DNA of 64,000 nt from Pelagibacterium limicola (GCF_015694405.1 NZ_JADQDB010000003.1:124001-188000), one strand, 5' to 3'; shown: positions 7,380 through 16,486, counted from the first letter of the stretch. A program made the numbers and translations. Notes: a model not told the origin generated them from the sequence alone.

Positions 7380-9329
7380 CTATCCTTTGACGCCGCCAAC
7401 CGTCAAACCCTCGACGAGGAACCGCTGGGCGTAAATGTAAAGCACCGCCACCGGTATCGCCGTCAGCAAAGAGGCCGCCATCAGCTTGCCCCAGGGCAGG
7501 ATGTCACCCACCACCATCGAGAGCATACCGATCGGCAGCGTCCGGATCGACTCCGAAGTGATGAAGACGAAGGCGAACAGGAATTCGTTCCATGCAGTTG
7601 TGAAGGCGATCAGCGTGACCGAGAGGACACCTGGCATCGCCAGTGGCAGCGTGATCTTCCAAAAGGCATAGAGCCGCGTGGCGCCGTCGATCATGGCCGC
7701 TTCTTCAAGCTCGACGGGGATCGAACGGAAATAACCGAGCAGAACCCAGGTGGCGAACGGCAACAGGAACGTCGGATAGGTCAGAATGAGCGCGGCATAA
7801 GTGTTGATGACGCCCAGTTGGGTCAGGATCTGGTAAAGCGGGATGAACAACAGCGTGCCTGGAAGCAGGTAGGTGATCAAAAGCAGCGTCGTCAGGAGGT
7901 TCGCCCCGGCGAATTTCAGCCGTGACAGTGCATAGGCGGAAAGCGCCGAGAAGGTGACCGAAATGATGGTCGAAACGGTCGCGACCAGTACGGAATTGCC
8001 CAGCCATTGCAAGAAGTTGGTCGAGTACAGCAGGGACGTATACTGATCCAAGGTAAACGGATCGGGCCAGAAGATCGAAGCCCGCTCGCTGATCTGCGGC
8101 GTCGACTTCAACGAGGTTATGATCACCCAGTAGAAGGGGAACAGAACGAAGATCAGGAATGGCACCAGCAAGGCCAGCCGGCCCACGATGCCGAGCCGAG
8201 CGATATGTTTGCGGCCGAACTGACGACCCACACCCAAGGCCGCCTGAATTGCGCGACCGATGGCCGCGAACCCGCGTGCGCCCAATTGCAGGGGCAGGAA
8301 TATGATATCGAGCAGGATATCCAGTATCCGGGCGAAGACTCGGGAAACCTGGACGCCGATTCCACCCTTGCGGTTGGACGCGGATTTGCGTTCGTCCCGG
8401 CGCATGAATCTGGCCAGCAGCCAGATCAGGACCGCCATCAGGGGCGCAACCGAAAGCGCGATGGCAATGCCCGGTCCATATTGCAACGCGCCGATGGCCT
8501 TCTCATAGGCCAGAAGCGAATAGAGCTTGGTGGCGCCGGCTGGACCGCCACCCGTCATCAGGTACGGCAGACCGAACTGGTTGAAGGTCAGGATGAACGA
8601 CAGCAAAAGCATGATCAGGATGACGTAGCGCAGTCCAGGCAAGGTGACATGCCGGAACCGCTGAACTGCGTCCGCACCATCGACCGTGGCGGCCTCCAGT
8701 TGCTCCCGGTCGATGGCCTTGAGGCCCGCCAGCAGAAGCAGCACGAAGAAGGGAATGCCTTTCCACACGTTCACCGCGATGATGCTCGACATCGCGAGGT
8801 TGGGATCGGACAGCCATCCAAGCGGCCGGTCGATTACACCCAAGCCCTGAAGTATCGGGTTCAAGCCACCGAAAATCGGATCGAAAATGCTTTTCCAAGC
8901 CAGCGCCGTCACGATTTCCGGAACGATCCAGGGCAACAGAATTATGCCGCTCAACACATTGCGGTAAGGCAGACGGCTATTGAGGATCAGAGCGATGATC
9001 AGGCCAGTGATCAGCTTCAGGCCAAGCGACCACAGGGTGAAGTTGATCGTGTTACCCATCGCCAGGCGATAATCCGAGCTCGACGCCAGCCTCTCATAGT
9101 TGCGCAAGCCGACGGACACGGTTTCCCCGGTCAAGAGGTTGAATGTCGTCGTGCTGAGCATGATCGCCTGGATAAAGGGCCAAGCGATGAGACCCAGCAT
9201 CAGCACGACCATAGGTAGGACAAAGGGGAAACCCACACTCCAGTCCGGGCCAAAGAGCATCCTGAGCCGCTTTAGCAATGCAGGAGGTCGTTTTGAGGCG
9301 GGCAATATGGTCTCGTGAGCCTGATCCAT
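7380..9329 (-). CDS. Fused sugar ABC permease (MalF-like plus MalG-like in one chain)
   Basis: 649 residues holding two complete binding-protein-dependent permease domains that are normally separate proteins. The first half (about 1-315) is UgpA/MalF-like with EAA motif EAATVDGADAVQRFRHVTLP near 212. The second half (about 381-649) is UgpE/MalG-like with EEAAMIDGATRLYAFWKITLP. Between them is a roughly 65-residue basic, amphipathic linker. The open frame is continuous with no frameshift. It is flanked by the binding protein upstream and an aldolase-like gene downstream; the matching ATPase is encoded divergently at 11196. The start at 9329 is chosen because the domain begins soon after it; no strong SD is visible. 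Residues before it in the longer reading look non-coding. Confidence 0.92.
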   Translation of the reverse strand: MDQAHETILPASKRPPALLKRLRMLFGPDWSVGFPFVLPMVVLMLGLIAWPFIQAIMLSTTTFNLLTGETVSVGLRNYERLASSSDYRLAMGNTINFTLWSLGLKLITGLIIALILNSRLPYRNVLSGIILLPWIVPEIVTALAWKSIFDPIFGGLNPILQGLGVIDRPLGWLSDPNLAMSSIIAVNVWKGIPFFVLLLLAGLKAIDREQLEAATVDGADAVQRFRHVTLPGLRYVILIMLLLSFILTFNQFGLPYLMTGGGPAGATKLYSLLAYEKAIGALQYGPGIAIALSVAPLMAVLIWLLARFMRRDERKSASNRKGGIGVQVSRVFARILDILLDIIFLPLQLGARGFAAIGRAIQAALGVGRQFGRKHIARLGIVGRLALLVPFLIFVLFPFYWVIITSLKSTPQISERASIFWPDPFTLDQYTSLLYSTNFLQWLGNSVLVATVSTIISVTFSALSAYALSRLKFAGANLLTTLLLITYLLPGTLLFIPLYQILTQLGVINTYAALILTYPTFLLPFATWVLLGYFRSIPVELEEAAMIDGATRLYAFWKITLPLAMPGVLSVTLIAFTTAWNEFLFAFVFITSESIRTLPIGMLSMVVGDILPWGKLMAASLLTAIPVAVLYIYAQRFLVEGLTVGGVKG

Positions 9330-9443
9330 CAGTATGGTTGCTCCGGTTTGCGCCGCGCAGGCGGCCACAATGGTCCATCCGGAACGAACATCCCGGGACA
9401 CGCAGCCTCAAGAGGACGCCACCGGAACGATCGCAGACGAAGC

Positions 9444-9469
9444 ATCGGGGACGGCGTACCGCCCCCGAT
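9444..9469 (-). other. Intercistronic hairpin between binding-protein and permease genes
   Basis: ATCGGGG (9444-9450) pairs with CCCCGAT (9463-9469). After one mismatch, CGG pairs with CCG around a CGTA loop. It sits in the 154 bases between the binding-protein stop and the permease start and has no T run. Such hairpins often stabilise the upstream binding-protein message and lower permease expression; that role is inferred. Confidence 0.5.
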
Positions 9470-9483
9470 CGAGGACAGTGTCC

Positions 9484-10881
9484 CTATTGCATCGCGCCGC
9501 CTTCTTCGAACAGGTCGACGATTTTCTGATGCGCATCCTGCGCGGCCTCGTCCGGAGACATGCGGCCGGAGATGACGTTGCCCATCGCCTGTTCCAGAAT
9601 GCCCTGGGGGCGGATCGAGTCGATCAGGGGATTGGGATCCGCCGGCCAAGACGCGCCGATCCACGGATCTTCCACGCTCACCTGTTCCTTGATGATGGCG
9701 AAGTTGGGATCAGCAGCAATCAGTTCGTCGGTCCAAAGGTTTTCATAAGCCGGCATTAGCAGACCGCCAGCGACGGACGACATCGGCGTGAAGTTGTCCG
9801 GGTTGAGCAGATCGAGAGCCAGTTCCTTGGCCAGAGCAAGGTTCGGCGCACCTTTGAAGATGGTGAGCCATCCGCCGACCTGACCGCCGTCCGTGCTGGT
9901 GCCGTCGTTTAGACTTGGTTGGCGCAACAGAACGGTATTCGGGAATACCGGATTGTTATCGCGCTTGCCCGCCGCATAAAGCGAGAAGGCGTTGTGGGTG
10001 TAGCCGATATTGCCGGCCAGCCACGCCTCGTTATTGGAAATATCGCCCCAGCTTTCGACACCCGGGGGCAGCATGGCTGCGTATTCGCCGTTGCGGTCGT
10101 AGATTTTCTTGATGAATTCAAGCGCTGCAACGGTTTCGGGCGAATAGAAGGTCACCTTGAGGCCGGACGCATCCGTGAAGTGACCGCCGAAGGCATTGAA
10201 GATGCCCGAAGCAATTCCCCAACCGTCGCCGGACTGGTTGACGGTGTTGCCCCAACCCCAGAATTCGTTATCCGGATCGGAGATCGCAAGTGCCGCATCG
10301 ACCCGCTTCTGCCAGGTATCGAGCGATTGGGGATCGATACCCTTCTCCCTGAGCTTGTCGCCACGGAAGAAGGTGCCCGTGGTGTTGGCGATGAAGGGAA
10401 TGGAGTACCATTTGCCGTTGATCTTGCCGATCTTTTCGGCGTTGATGCCCGGCATGACACGGCCGTAGCGGCTGATAGCCTCTTCGACCACGTCGGTAAC
10501 ATCCTCCACGATATCGAGGACGGCCATCTGCTGGATGGACACGTTGCTGGTATAGGCGAGGTCGGGCGGATTGCCCGCGCGCACCGCGGCTGTCATCTTG
10601 CCCAGGAAATCGCCGAAGGCTTCGGCGTTCGTCGTTGAAATATCGAGTTCGACGCCCTTGGCTGATGCGAATTGGGTGACCGTTTCGCGGAATATGTTCT
10701 GTGCCGCTTCGAAATACTCGGTGCGGTGAATGACTGTAAGCTTGCCCTTCGCGCCCACAGGCAATTCCATCTCGGCATTGTCCTGCCCGAAGGCGCGAAG
10801 GCCGGTGCCGGCAGCGACTAGGCCGATGCCCGCCGCAGACGACGTCTTGAGCAAATGGCGACGCGTAATCTTGTCGTTCAT
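9484..10881 (-). CDS. Sugar ABC transporter substrate-binding protein (Tat-type leader)
   Basis: 465 residues, family 1 extracellular solute-binding protein (MalE/UgpB-like). The leader MNDKITRRHLLKTSSAAGIG contains a twin-arginine motif (TRRHLLK) followed by a hydrophobic stretch, so export through Tat is likely. Solute-binding blocks such as WYSIPFIANTTGTFFRGDKL and ENLWTDELIAADP fit the family. The start at 10881 has an excellent SD (GGGAGGG); upstream codons in the same frame are leader DNA. First gene of the binding protein-permease-aldolase operon. A promoter is visible upstream (TTGATG at 11024-11029, 17 bases, TATGAA at 11001-11006, minus strand), with a palindrome over its -10 box. 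Confidence 0.93.
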   Translation of the reverse strand: MNDKITRRHLLKTSSAAGIGLVAAGTGLRAFGQDNAEMELPVGAKGKLTVIHRTEYFEAAQNIFRETVTQFASAKGVELDISTTNAEAFGDFLGKMTAAVRAGNPPDLAYTSNVSIQQMAVLDIVEDVTDVVEEAISRYGRVMPGINAEKIGKINGKWYSIPFIANTTGTFFRGDKLREKGIDPQSLDTWQKRVDAALAISDPDNEFWGWGNTVNQSGDGWGIASGIFNAFGGHFTDASGLKVTFYSPETVAALEFIKKIYDRNGEYAAMLPPGVESWGDISNNEAWLAGNIGYTHNAFSLYAAGKRDNNPVFPNTVLLRQPSLNDGTSTDGGQVGGWLTIFKGAPNLALAKELALDLLNPDNFTPMSSVAGGLLMPAYENLWTDELIAADPNFAIIKEQVSVEDPWIGASWPADPNPLIDSIRPQGILEQAMGNVISGRMSPDEAAQDAHQKIVDLFEEGGAMQ

Positions 10882-11195
10882 ATTCGTTTCCCTCCCTGAC
10901 CCGCCCCGAGGCGTCGGTCGTGTGAAATGCCGATGACCGGCAAAACTGCCAGCATCCTCCTCCACAGCGGTGCCGGCGACCAAACCTATCCAGAATATTA
11001 TTCATATTGCAATCACTGATTGACATCAAAAAATTAGTAATAATAATTGCATCCAGCCAAGCCATTGAAGAAGCTTGTTTAATAGCTTTGCGGCACTTGA
11101 GGGATGTATCGCGGCCTTGCTAATCCGGCCTGACCGTAGCTAAATGCCCTACGGGGAGAAATGCGTGGGCCGCCACGGCGCAAAGGAGGAATTTC
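10882..11195. promoter_or_regulatory. Divergent promoter region of the sugar ABC transporter
   Basis: A 314-base gene-free, AT-rich stretch. On the minus strand a -35 TTGATG (11024-11029) and a -10 TATGAA (11001-11006) are 17 bases apart and face the binding-protein gene. The 11-base palindrome GAATATTATTC (10993-11003) overlaps that -10. On the plus strand a perfect -35 TTGACA (11020-11025) faces the ATPase gene. A second palindrome, CAATC-act-GATTG (11010-11022), sits between the two -35 boxes. This looks like a jointly regulated divergent promoter, probably under the LacI protein at 5546. Confidence 0.55.
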
Positions 11196-12317
11196 ATGGC
11201 CGATCTGCGGCTTAGGCAAATCGTAAAGAACTACGGCGCCGTTCCGGTCATCCGGAATCTCGACCTCGACATCGCGCATGGCGAATTGGTGGTCTTCGTA
11301 GGGCCGTCGGGTTGTGGCAAGTCTACTTTGCTGCGGATGATCGCCGGGCTCGAGGACATCACAGGCGGAGACCTTTTCATCGGCGATCGGCTATGCAACG
11401 ACGTCGCTCCGCGCGACCGCGGCATTGCCATGGTTTTCCAGTCCTATGCGCTTTACCCGCACATGACGGTCTACGACAATGTCGGCTTCTCCCTGAAGCT
11501 GGCCGGCGACCCGCCGAAGGTGCGCGACGAAAAAATCCGCGAGGCGGCGCGGATCCTCAAGATGGGTGAACTCCTCGACCGCAAGCCAGCCCAACTCTCC
11601 GGCGGACAGCGCCAGCGCGTCGCCATCGGCCGCGCGATCGTTCGCCAGCCTCAAGTCTTCCTGTTCGACGAACCGCTCAGCAATCTGGACGCGGCGCTGC
11701 GCGTCGAGATGCGCATGGAAATCGCCAAGCTCCATCAGCAACTCGGCGCCACGATGATCTATGTGACACATGATCAGGTCGAAGCCATGACGTTGGCCGA
11801 CAAGATAGTCGTCCTCGATCATGGCGTCGTCCAGCAGATCGGTTCCCCGCTCGAGCTGTACCGTGCACCCGCCAATCTGTTCGTCGCGGGTTTCATCGGC
11901 TCCCCCAAAATGAATCTGCTGCAGGTCGGAGCCGTTTCTGTGGACGGCTCAGGCATCAAGATCGGCTCGGACGATGTGTCCCCGGTTGTCTTTTCAGTTC
12001 CGCACCACGGTGTAGCCCCAGGCGATGCGCTCGTTCTGGGCGTTCGCCCCCAGGACCTTGTTATCGGCGGCCCCGACAGTTTTGCCACCGGCGTTGTCCA
12101 GATCGTCGAGCGCCTCGGCAGCGAGACCGTGCTCAATCTGGCAACGAGGAGCGGGGAAACGGTGATCGTCACGACAACCGGTGATGCTGAGGTCAGTGTC
12201 GGCGAAGAGATCGGCTTCGGTTTCGACCCGGCCAAGGCACATCTGTTTCTTCCCACCGGCGCAGCCGTCACCAATCGCGAAAAAATTGTGACGTCGAAGG
12301 CTGCTGCGGCCGCATGA
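11196..12317 (+). CDS. Sugar ABC transporter ATP-binding protein (MsmK/UgpC-like)
   Basis: 373 residues. Walker A GPSGCGKST, Q-loop VFQSYALYPHMTV, signature LSGGQRQR, Walker B VFLFDEPLSNLD and H-loop TMIYVTHDQ are all intact. A C-terminal TOBE/OB domain (from about 240, for example DALVLGVRPQDLVIG) places it in the CUT1 carbohydrate-importer class. A very strong SD (AAAGGAGG) precedes the ATG. It is divergent from the binding protein and fused permease and completes that transporter. One ATPase homodimer with one fused permease chain would give the full importer (inference). Confidence 0.95.
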   Translation: MADLRLRQIVKNYGAVPVIRNLDLDIAHGELVVFVGPSGCGKSTLLRMIAGLEDITGGDLFIGDRLCNDVAPRDRGIAMVFQSYALYPHMTVYDNVGFSLKLAGDPPKVRDEKIREAARILKMGELLDRKPAQLSGGQRQRVAIGRAIVRQPQVFLFDEPLSNLDAALRVEMRMEIAKLHQQLGATMIYVTHDQVEAMTLADKIVVLDHGVVQQIGSPLELYRAPANLFVAGFIGSPKMNLLQVGAVSVDGSGIKIGSDDVSPVVFSVPHHGVAPGDALVLGVRPQDLVIGGPDSFATGVVQIVERLGSETVLNLATRSGETVIVTTTGDAEVSVGEEIGFGFDPAKAHLFLPTGAAVTNREKIVTSKAAAAA

Positions 12318-12345
12318 TGCGACCGGGGCAGCGCGCTCTTCCCAC

Positions 12346-13503
12346 TCAGGAGAACCAGGTCGTCCCAGGATATTGATAGGCCCGGGCGACCTCTTCATCG
12401 AGCGTAACGCCGATACCTGGCGCGTCACTCAGCGCGATAAACCCATCTTCTATGATGTCGCGCTTCTCGGCGATGATCGTCGACCAGTAATCGCGCTTGG
12501 TCCAGTGGAACTCGAGAATGAGGAAATTGGGGATCGAAGCGCAGACGTGGGCCGACGCCATGGTACCGACGGGCGAAGACACATTGTGCGGTGCGAACGG
12601 CATTGAATAGATTTCGGCCATATTGGCGATCTTGCGGCATTCGCTCAGCCCGCCACATTTAGGGATGTCCGGCATAATGATGTCGACGGCATGCTTTTCG
12701 ATCAGATCGCGGAAGCCATGGCGGAGATAGAGGTTTTCACCGGCACAGATCGGCGTTGACGTCGCCGCGGTGATCTCGCGCATGGTATCGATGTTCTCGG
12801 GCGGTATGGGTTCTTCCAGCCACATCAGGTTCAGATGCTCGAGATCGCGCGCCAGCCTGATCGCCGAATGCTTATCGAGCCTCGTGTGCAGGTCACAGGC
12901 CACCTCAACCTCCGGCCCCGCCAATTCGCTGACCATTTGGGCGAGCTGGAGCATACGGCCATATTCCCACTTGTCCGGGGTCATGTTGAAGGCGTCCTTG
13001 ACGAAGCTCTCGGTCTCTGCCCCGCGATGACCGTAGGCAAAGATGTCGAGATCGATCTTGAGCGCCTTGAACCCCTGTTCGAGAATCTCGTCGACCGCGC
13101 GCTTGGCGTCGTCGAAATCAAGGCCGGGTTCGACTTCGCAATCGGCATAGACCTTGATCCTGTCGCGGAATTTGCCGCCCATCAGCTCATAGACGGGCAC
13201 CCCTAGTGCCTTGCCCTTGAGATCCCACAACGCAATCTCGATACCGGTCAGGGCGGTGATGAAAGCACCTGCAAAGCCGCCTTCGAACACAAGGCTGCGT
13301 CGCAGGCTTTCGAACAATGCATCGATGGCGAAGGGATCCTGGCCGATGAGCCTGCGTTCGAGATCCGCAATCAGGGCGATGGCAGCGCTCCCCCCATGGA
13401 CGCATTCCCCGAGGCCGGTGATCCCGGCGTCGGTTTCAACCCTAACCCACACATGCATGCAGTGGCCTATCGTGGCGGCCGTCTTGACAGATGTTATCTT
13501 CAC
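12346..13503 (-). CDS. Enolase-superfamily sugar-acid dehydratase (mandelate racemase/galactonate dehydratase-like)
   Basis: 385 residues from the GTG at 13503, giving the family-typical opening VKITSVKT. Numbered from there, K149 is the barrel strand-2 lysine, D204 in ACDLHTR, E230 in WLEEP and E256 in CAGEN are the three metal ligands, and H306 in APHN is the general base. The D-x-H pattern after strand 3 is that of D-galactonate-type dehydratases. A longer reading starts with GTG at 13548, but GGA is suitably placed only before 13503. It is convergent with the ATPase gene (28 bases). It probably dehydrates an aldonate to a 2-keto-3-deoxy acid, which the RraA-like aldolase could cleave (inference). 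Confidence 0.88.
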   Translation of the reverse strand: MKITSVKTAATIGHCMHVWVRVETDAGITGLGECVHGGSAAIALIADLERRLIGQDPFAIDALFESLRRSLVFEGGFAGAFITALTGIEIALWDLKGKALGVPVYELMGGKFRDRIKVYADCEVEPGLDFDDAKRAVDEILEQGFKALKIDLDIFAYGHRGAETESFVKDAFNMTPDKWEYGRMLQLAQMVSELAGPEVEVACDLHTRLDKHSAIRLARDLEHLNLMWLEEPIPPENIDTMREITAATSTPICAGENLYLRHGFRDLIEKHAVDIIMPDIPKCGGLSECRKIANMAEIYSMPFAPHNVSSPVGTMASAHVCASIPNFLILEFHWTKRDYWSTIIAEKRDIIEDGFIALSDAPGIGVTLDEEVARAYQYPGTTWFS

Positions 13504-13751
13504 GGAATTTCCAAATCCTCGCCCGCTTTGGAACGACGAATTTGGCACAACTGTTCAAAAATACTATCCTGAAACCGACCAAAATTCGCTGCGCGGGAAG
13601 TTGAAAAAACTCCAAAGGCCTTCAGGTCTGGGGGCATCCCGGCACGACCTTTTCGCAGCGCCGGTGACCTTCCGACCCTTCCCCAGTTGAGGCGGCAACC
13701 CTTTGATGCCGATGAGCACTGCCATAGCCTCTCAGCGCGCGTTGATTATGC

Positions 13752-13767
13752 GTAACCGATCTGTTAC
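13752..13767. promoter_or_regulatory. Candidate ArsR operator
   Basis: The inverted repeat GTAAC-CGATCT-GTTAC lies 11 bases before the ArsR start codon and is followed by a run of seven T. ArsR-type repressors bind such sites in their own promoter. The role is inferred. Confidence 0.4.
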
Positions 13768-13777
13768 ATTTTTTTGT

Positions 13778-14152
13778 ATGGATGCAATCGCCCACGCGCT
13801 CGCAGACCCTGTTCGTCGTGACATCCTGCGGATGTTGCGCGACCGACCGGTAAATGCGGGCCGTATCGCGGCGGCCTTCCCGGTCAGTAGACCGGCAGTC
13901 AGCCGTCACCTGCGGGTCCTGCGCGAATCCGGACTGGTGAGTGACGAATTGAGAGGGCGCGAGCGTGTTTACCGGCTGACGCTGGATGCGCTCGTGGAAT
14001 TAGAGGCGTTTCTGGCCGAATTGCGTGCGCCAAGCCGATGGGAGCGCCGGTTCATGGCACTCGAAACCGAGGTTCACCGCGTGTCGCGTACGCGACGGAG
14101 CACGCCAGTCACCCCAAAACGCTTGAACGATAGCAAGAAGGATACAGCATGA
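13778..14152 (+). CDS. ArsR-family transcriptional regulator
   Basis: 124 residues with a winged HTH (MDAIAHALADPVRRDILRML, then PVSRPAVSRHLRVLRESGLV, ERVYRLTLDAL). No metal-binding CxC motif is visible, so it belongs to the non-metal branch often paired with SRPBCC/AHSA1 proteins. The start at 13778 is the Met opening the canonical DPVRR helix; a Met at 13748 would add ten residues. The stop overlaps the next start by four bases (ATGA), so the pair is translationally coupled. Confidence 0.88.
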   Translation: MDAIAHALADPVRRDILRMLRDRPVNAGRIAAAFPVSRPAVSRHLRVLRESGLVSDELRGRERVYRLTLDALVELEAFLAELRAPSRWERRFMALETEVHRVSRTRRSTPVTPKRLNDSKKDTA

Positions 14153-14628
14153 GCCTCCAGCCCACCGGCCGTGTTGACGGCAACGACCTGATCCTCACGC
14201 GCATATTCCGCGCACCCATCGACGATGTCTGGACGAGCATCACGGAGTCCGAGAGCACGGCCCGCTGGTTTGGCCGCTGGGAAGGCGACGCGGGCCCCGG
14301 CCGAACCGTGCGACTGCAAATGGTCCACGAGAAAGATCAACCCTGGGCAAACGTCTTGATCGAGGAATGCGAGGCGCCGCGCCGTCTCACCCTCGTAATG
14401 AAAGATGACTACGGGGATTGGCGCCTCCAACTGACGTTGGCACAATCGGGCGATACGACCGAGTTGCGTTTCGTGCAGAACCTGAGCGACCGCACTCTAG
14501 CGGGCGAGGTAGGGCCGGGCTGGGAGTATTATCTCGACATGCTGGTCGCCGCGCGCGAGGGCAAGGCACCGCCGTCTTTCGATGACTACTATCCGGCACA
14601 GAAAGAGCATTACCTGAAAGAAGCCTAG
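14149..14628 (+). CDS. SRPBCC / AHSA1 (START-like) domain protein
   Basis: 159 residues of the Activator of Hsp90 ATPase homologue 1-like fold: LILTRIFRAPIDDVW at the start, STARWFGRWEGDAGPGR in the middle, LRFVQNLSD later and a C-terminal GWEYYLDML helix. These helix-grip proteins bind small hydrophobic ligands in the cytoplasm. It is coupled to the ArsR gene by an ATGA overlap, a common pair in actinobacteria and alphaproteobacteria whose substrate is mostly unknown. Confidence 0.88.
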   Translation: MSLQPTGRVDGNDLILTRIFRAPIDDVWTSITESESTARWFGRWEGDAGPGRTVRLQMVHEKDQPWANVLIEECEAPRRLTLVMKDDYGDWRLQLTLAQSGDTTELRFVQNLSDRTLAGEVGPGWEYYLDMLVAAREGKAPPSFDDYYPAQKEHYLKEA

Positions 14629-14652
14629 ACCACCGTCTTCAGCGGCCCTAGG

Positions 14653-16215
14653 TCATTCCCACTCGATTGTTCCCGGGGGTTTGGAGGTCACGTCATAAAC
14701 CACCCGGTTTATGCCCTTGACCTCATTGATGATCCGGGTTGCGGCGCGGCCGAGGACGTTCATGTCGAAGGGAAAGAAATCGGCGGTCATGCCGTCGACC
14801 GAAGTGACGGCGCGCAAGGCGCAGACGCTTTCGTATGTCCGGCCATCGCCCATGACACCAACCGTCTGGACCGGGAGCAGAACGGCGAAGGCTTGCCATA
14901 TCGTGTCGTAAAGGCCCGCTTTGCGGATCTCGTCAAGATAGATGGCGTCGGCCTGACGCAGGATATCGAGCTTTTCCCGCGTGACGCCGCCGGGCAAGCG
15001 GATAGCGAGACCCGGGCCGGGGAACGGGTGACGACCGACGAAATGTTCAGGCAGGCCTAGCTCCCGGCCCAGCTTGCGCACCTCGTCCTTGAAGAGCTCG
15101 CGCAGCGGCTCGACGAGCTGCATGTTCATGCGCTCCGGCAGGCCCCCGACATTGTGATGGCTCTTGATCGTGACCGATGGCCCGCCTGTGAAGGAGACGG
15201 ATTCGATCACGTCTGGATAGAGCGTGCCCTGGGCAAGGAACTTGACGCCGCCGATCTTTTTGGCTTCCGCCTCGAAGGTCTCGATAAAAAGCCGGCCGAT
15301 GATCTTGCGCTTGGCTTCCGGCTCGATGACACCTTCGAGCTCGCCAATAAAAGCGTTCGATGCATCCACATGGACCAGCGGGATATTGTACTGGTGCCGG
15401 AACATGGTGACGACTTCGTCGGCCTCGTTCTTCCGCATCAGGCCGTGGTCAACGAAGATGCAGGTCAGCTGGTCACCGATTGCCTCATGAATGAGGACGG
15501 CCGCAACCGAGGAATCGACGCCGCCGGAAAGGCCGCAGATGACCTTTTCCTTGCCGACCTGCTTGCGGATGGCTGCAACGGCCTGTTCGCGATAGGCGGC
15601 CATCGTCCAGCTCGCCTCGCAACCGCAGATCGCGTGTACGAAATTGGCGTAAAGCTTGGCGCCGTCCGGAGTGTGGACAACTTCGGGGTGGAACTGGACG
15701 CCATAATGTCTGCGGGTTTCGTCGGCAATCATTGCGAACGGCGCACCGGGTGAGGTGCCCACCACGTGAAAGCCATTGGGGAGTCTCGAGACCTTGTCGC
15801 CGTGGCTCATCCAGACCTGATAGGAATGATCGAGCGCCCAGACCCCTTCATAAAGCGCGCAGTCTTTTTCAATGCGGACTTCAGCGCGACCGAACTCGCG
15901 GACATAGCCCGGTTCAACGACGCCCCCGAGCGCAACGCACATCGCCTGCTGGCCATAACAGATACCAAGGACCGGAACGCCGTATTCGAGCAGCGCCGGG
16001 TCGACCTGCGGGGCCCCCTCCTCGATCACGCTGGCTGGGCCACCGGAAAGGATGATGCCCTTGGGCTTCAGCGTCTCGAGCGCAGTGACCGCAGAGTTGA
16101 ACGGATGAATTTCGCAGTAGACCCCGGTTTCGCGGACCCTGCGCGCGATAAGCTGGGTAACCTGCGAACCGAAATCAACGATGAGAATGGTGTCTGAAGG
16201 TGAGGCGTTCTGCAT
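14653..16215 (-). CDS. guaA: GMP synthase (glutamine-hydrolysing)
   Basis: 520 residues, full length. The class I glutamine amidotransferase domain has the nucleophile in [11 protein letters not shown] and the His/Glu pair in [11 protein letters not shown]. The ATP pyrophosphatase domain has the PP-loop [13 protein letters not shown], and the dimerisation domain ends in KPPGTIEWE. It converts XMP to GMP in the cytoplasm using glutamine ammonia. guaB, the preceding step, lies about 2 kb upstream on the same strand with rsmB and a MAPEG gene between. Confidence 0.98.
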   Translation of the reverse strand: MQNASPSDTILIVDFGSQVTQLIARRVRETGVYCEIHPFNSAVTALETLKPKGIILSGGPASVIEEGAPQVDPALLEYGVPVLGICYGQQAMCVALGGVVEPGYVREFGRAEVRIEKDCALYEGVWALDHSYQVWMSHGDKVSRLPNGFHVVGTSPGAPFAMIADETRRHYGVQFHPEVVHTPDGAKLYANFVHAICGCEASWTMAAYREQAVAAIRKQVGKEKVICGLSGGVDSSVAAVLIHEAIGDQLTCIFVDHGLMRKNEADEVVTMFRHQYNIPLVHVDASNAFIGELEGVIEPEAKRKIIGRLFIETFEAEAKKIGGVKFLAQGTLYPDVIESVSFTGGPSVTIKSHHNVGGLPERMNMQLVEPLRELFKDEVRKLGRELGLPEHFVGRHPFPGPGLAIRLPGGVTREKLDILRQADAIYLDEIRKAGLYDTIWQAFAVLLPVQTVGVMGDGRTYESVCALRAVTSVDGMTADFFPFDMNVLGRAATRIINEVKGINRVVYDVTSKPPGTIEWE

Positions 16216-16453
16216 GGCGAGGCTTTAATCGGAATCGTAGTGGCAGGCAATGGTTTGCGATGCTCTCAAGAATTTTCGTTCAAGACTGCAACTCATTGGA
16301 GGCGGGTGCGTTTGAGGAAACACAAGGGAGCGCTTCAACGGACTTCGCACCCCCATATTCGTTATCGCATCGGATGTAATCACCACAGTTTGGTCCGATG
16401 CCTTCAGCCGGTTGTACGGGCTCCGCGTCCCAGCCCGTCCAGACCGGCCTAGA

Positions 16454-16478
16454 GACCGAAGGTCAAATTCTTTCGGTC
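16454..16478. other. Small hairpin GACCGAA/TTCGGTC
   Basis: GACCGAA (16454-16460) pairs with TTCGGTC (16472-16478) around an 11-base loop; three further T follow on the plus strand. It sits just downstream of the larger hairpin after rsmB. It may be part of a compound terminator. Confidence 0.35.
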
Positions 16479-16486
16479 TTTGGCTG

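Noticed and set aside
8007-9218. Plus-strand frame of 403 residues over the fused permease
   Set aside because: Antisense shadow with charged, repetitive composition; the permease on the other strand is clearly real.
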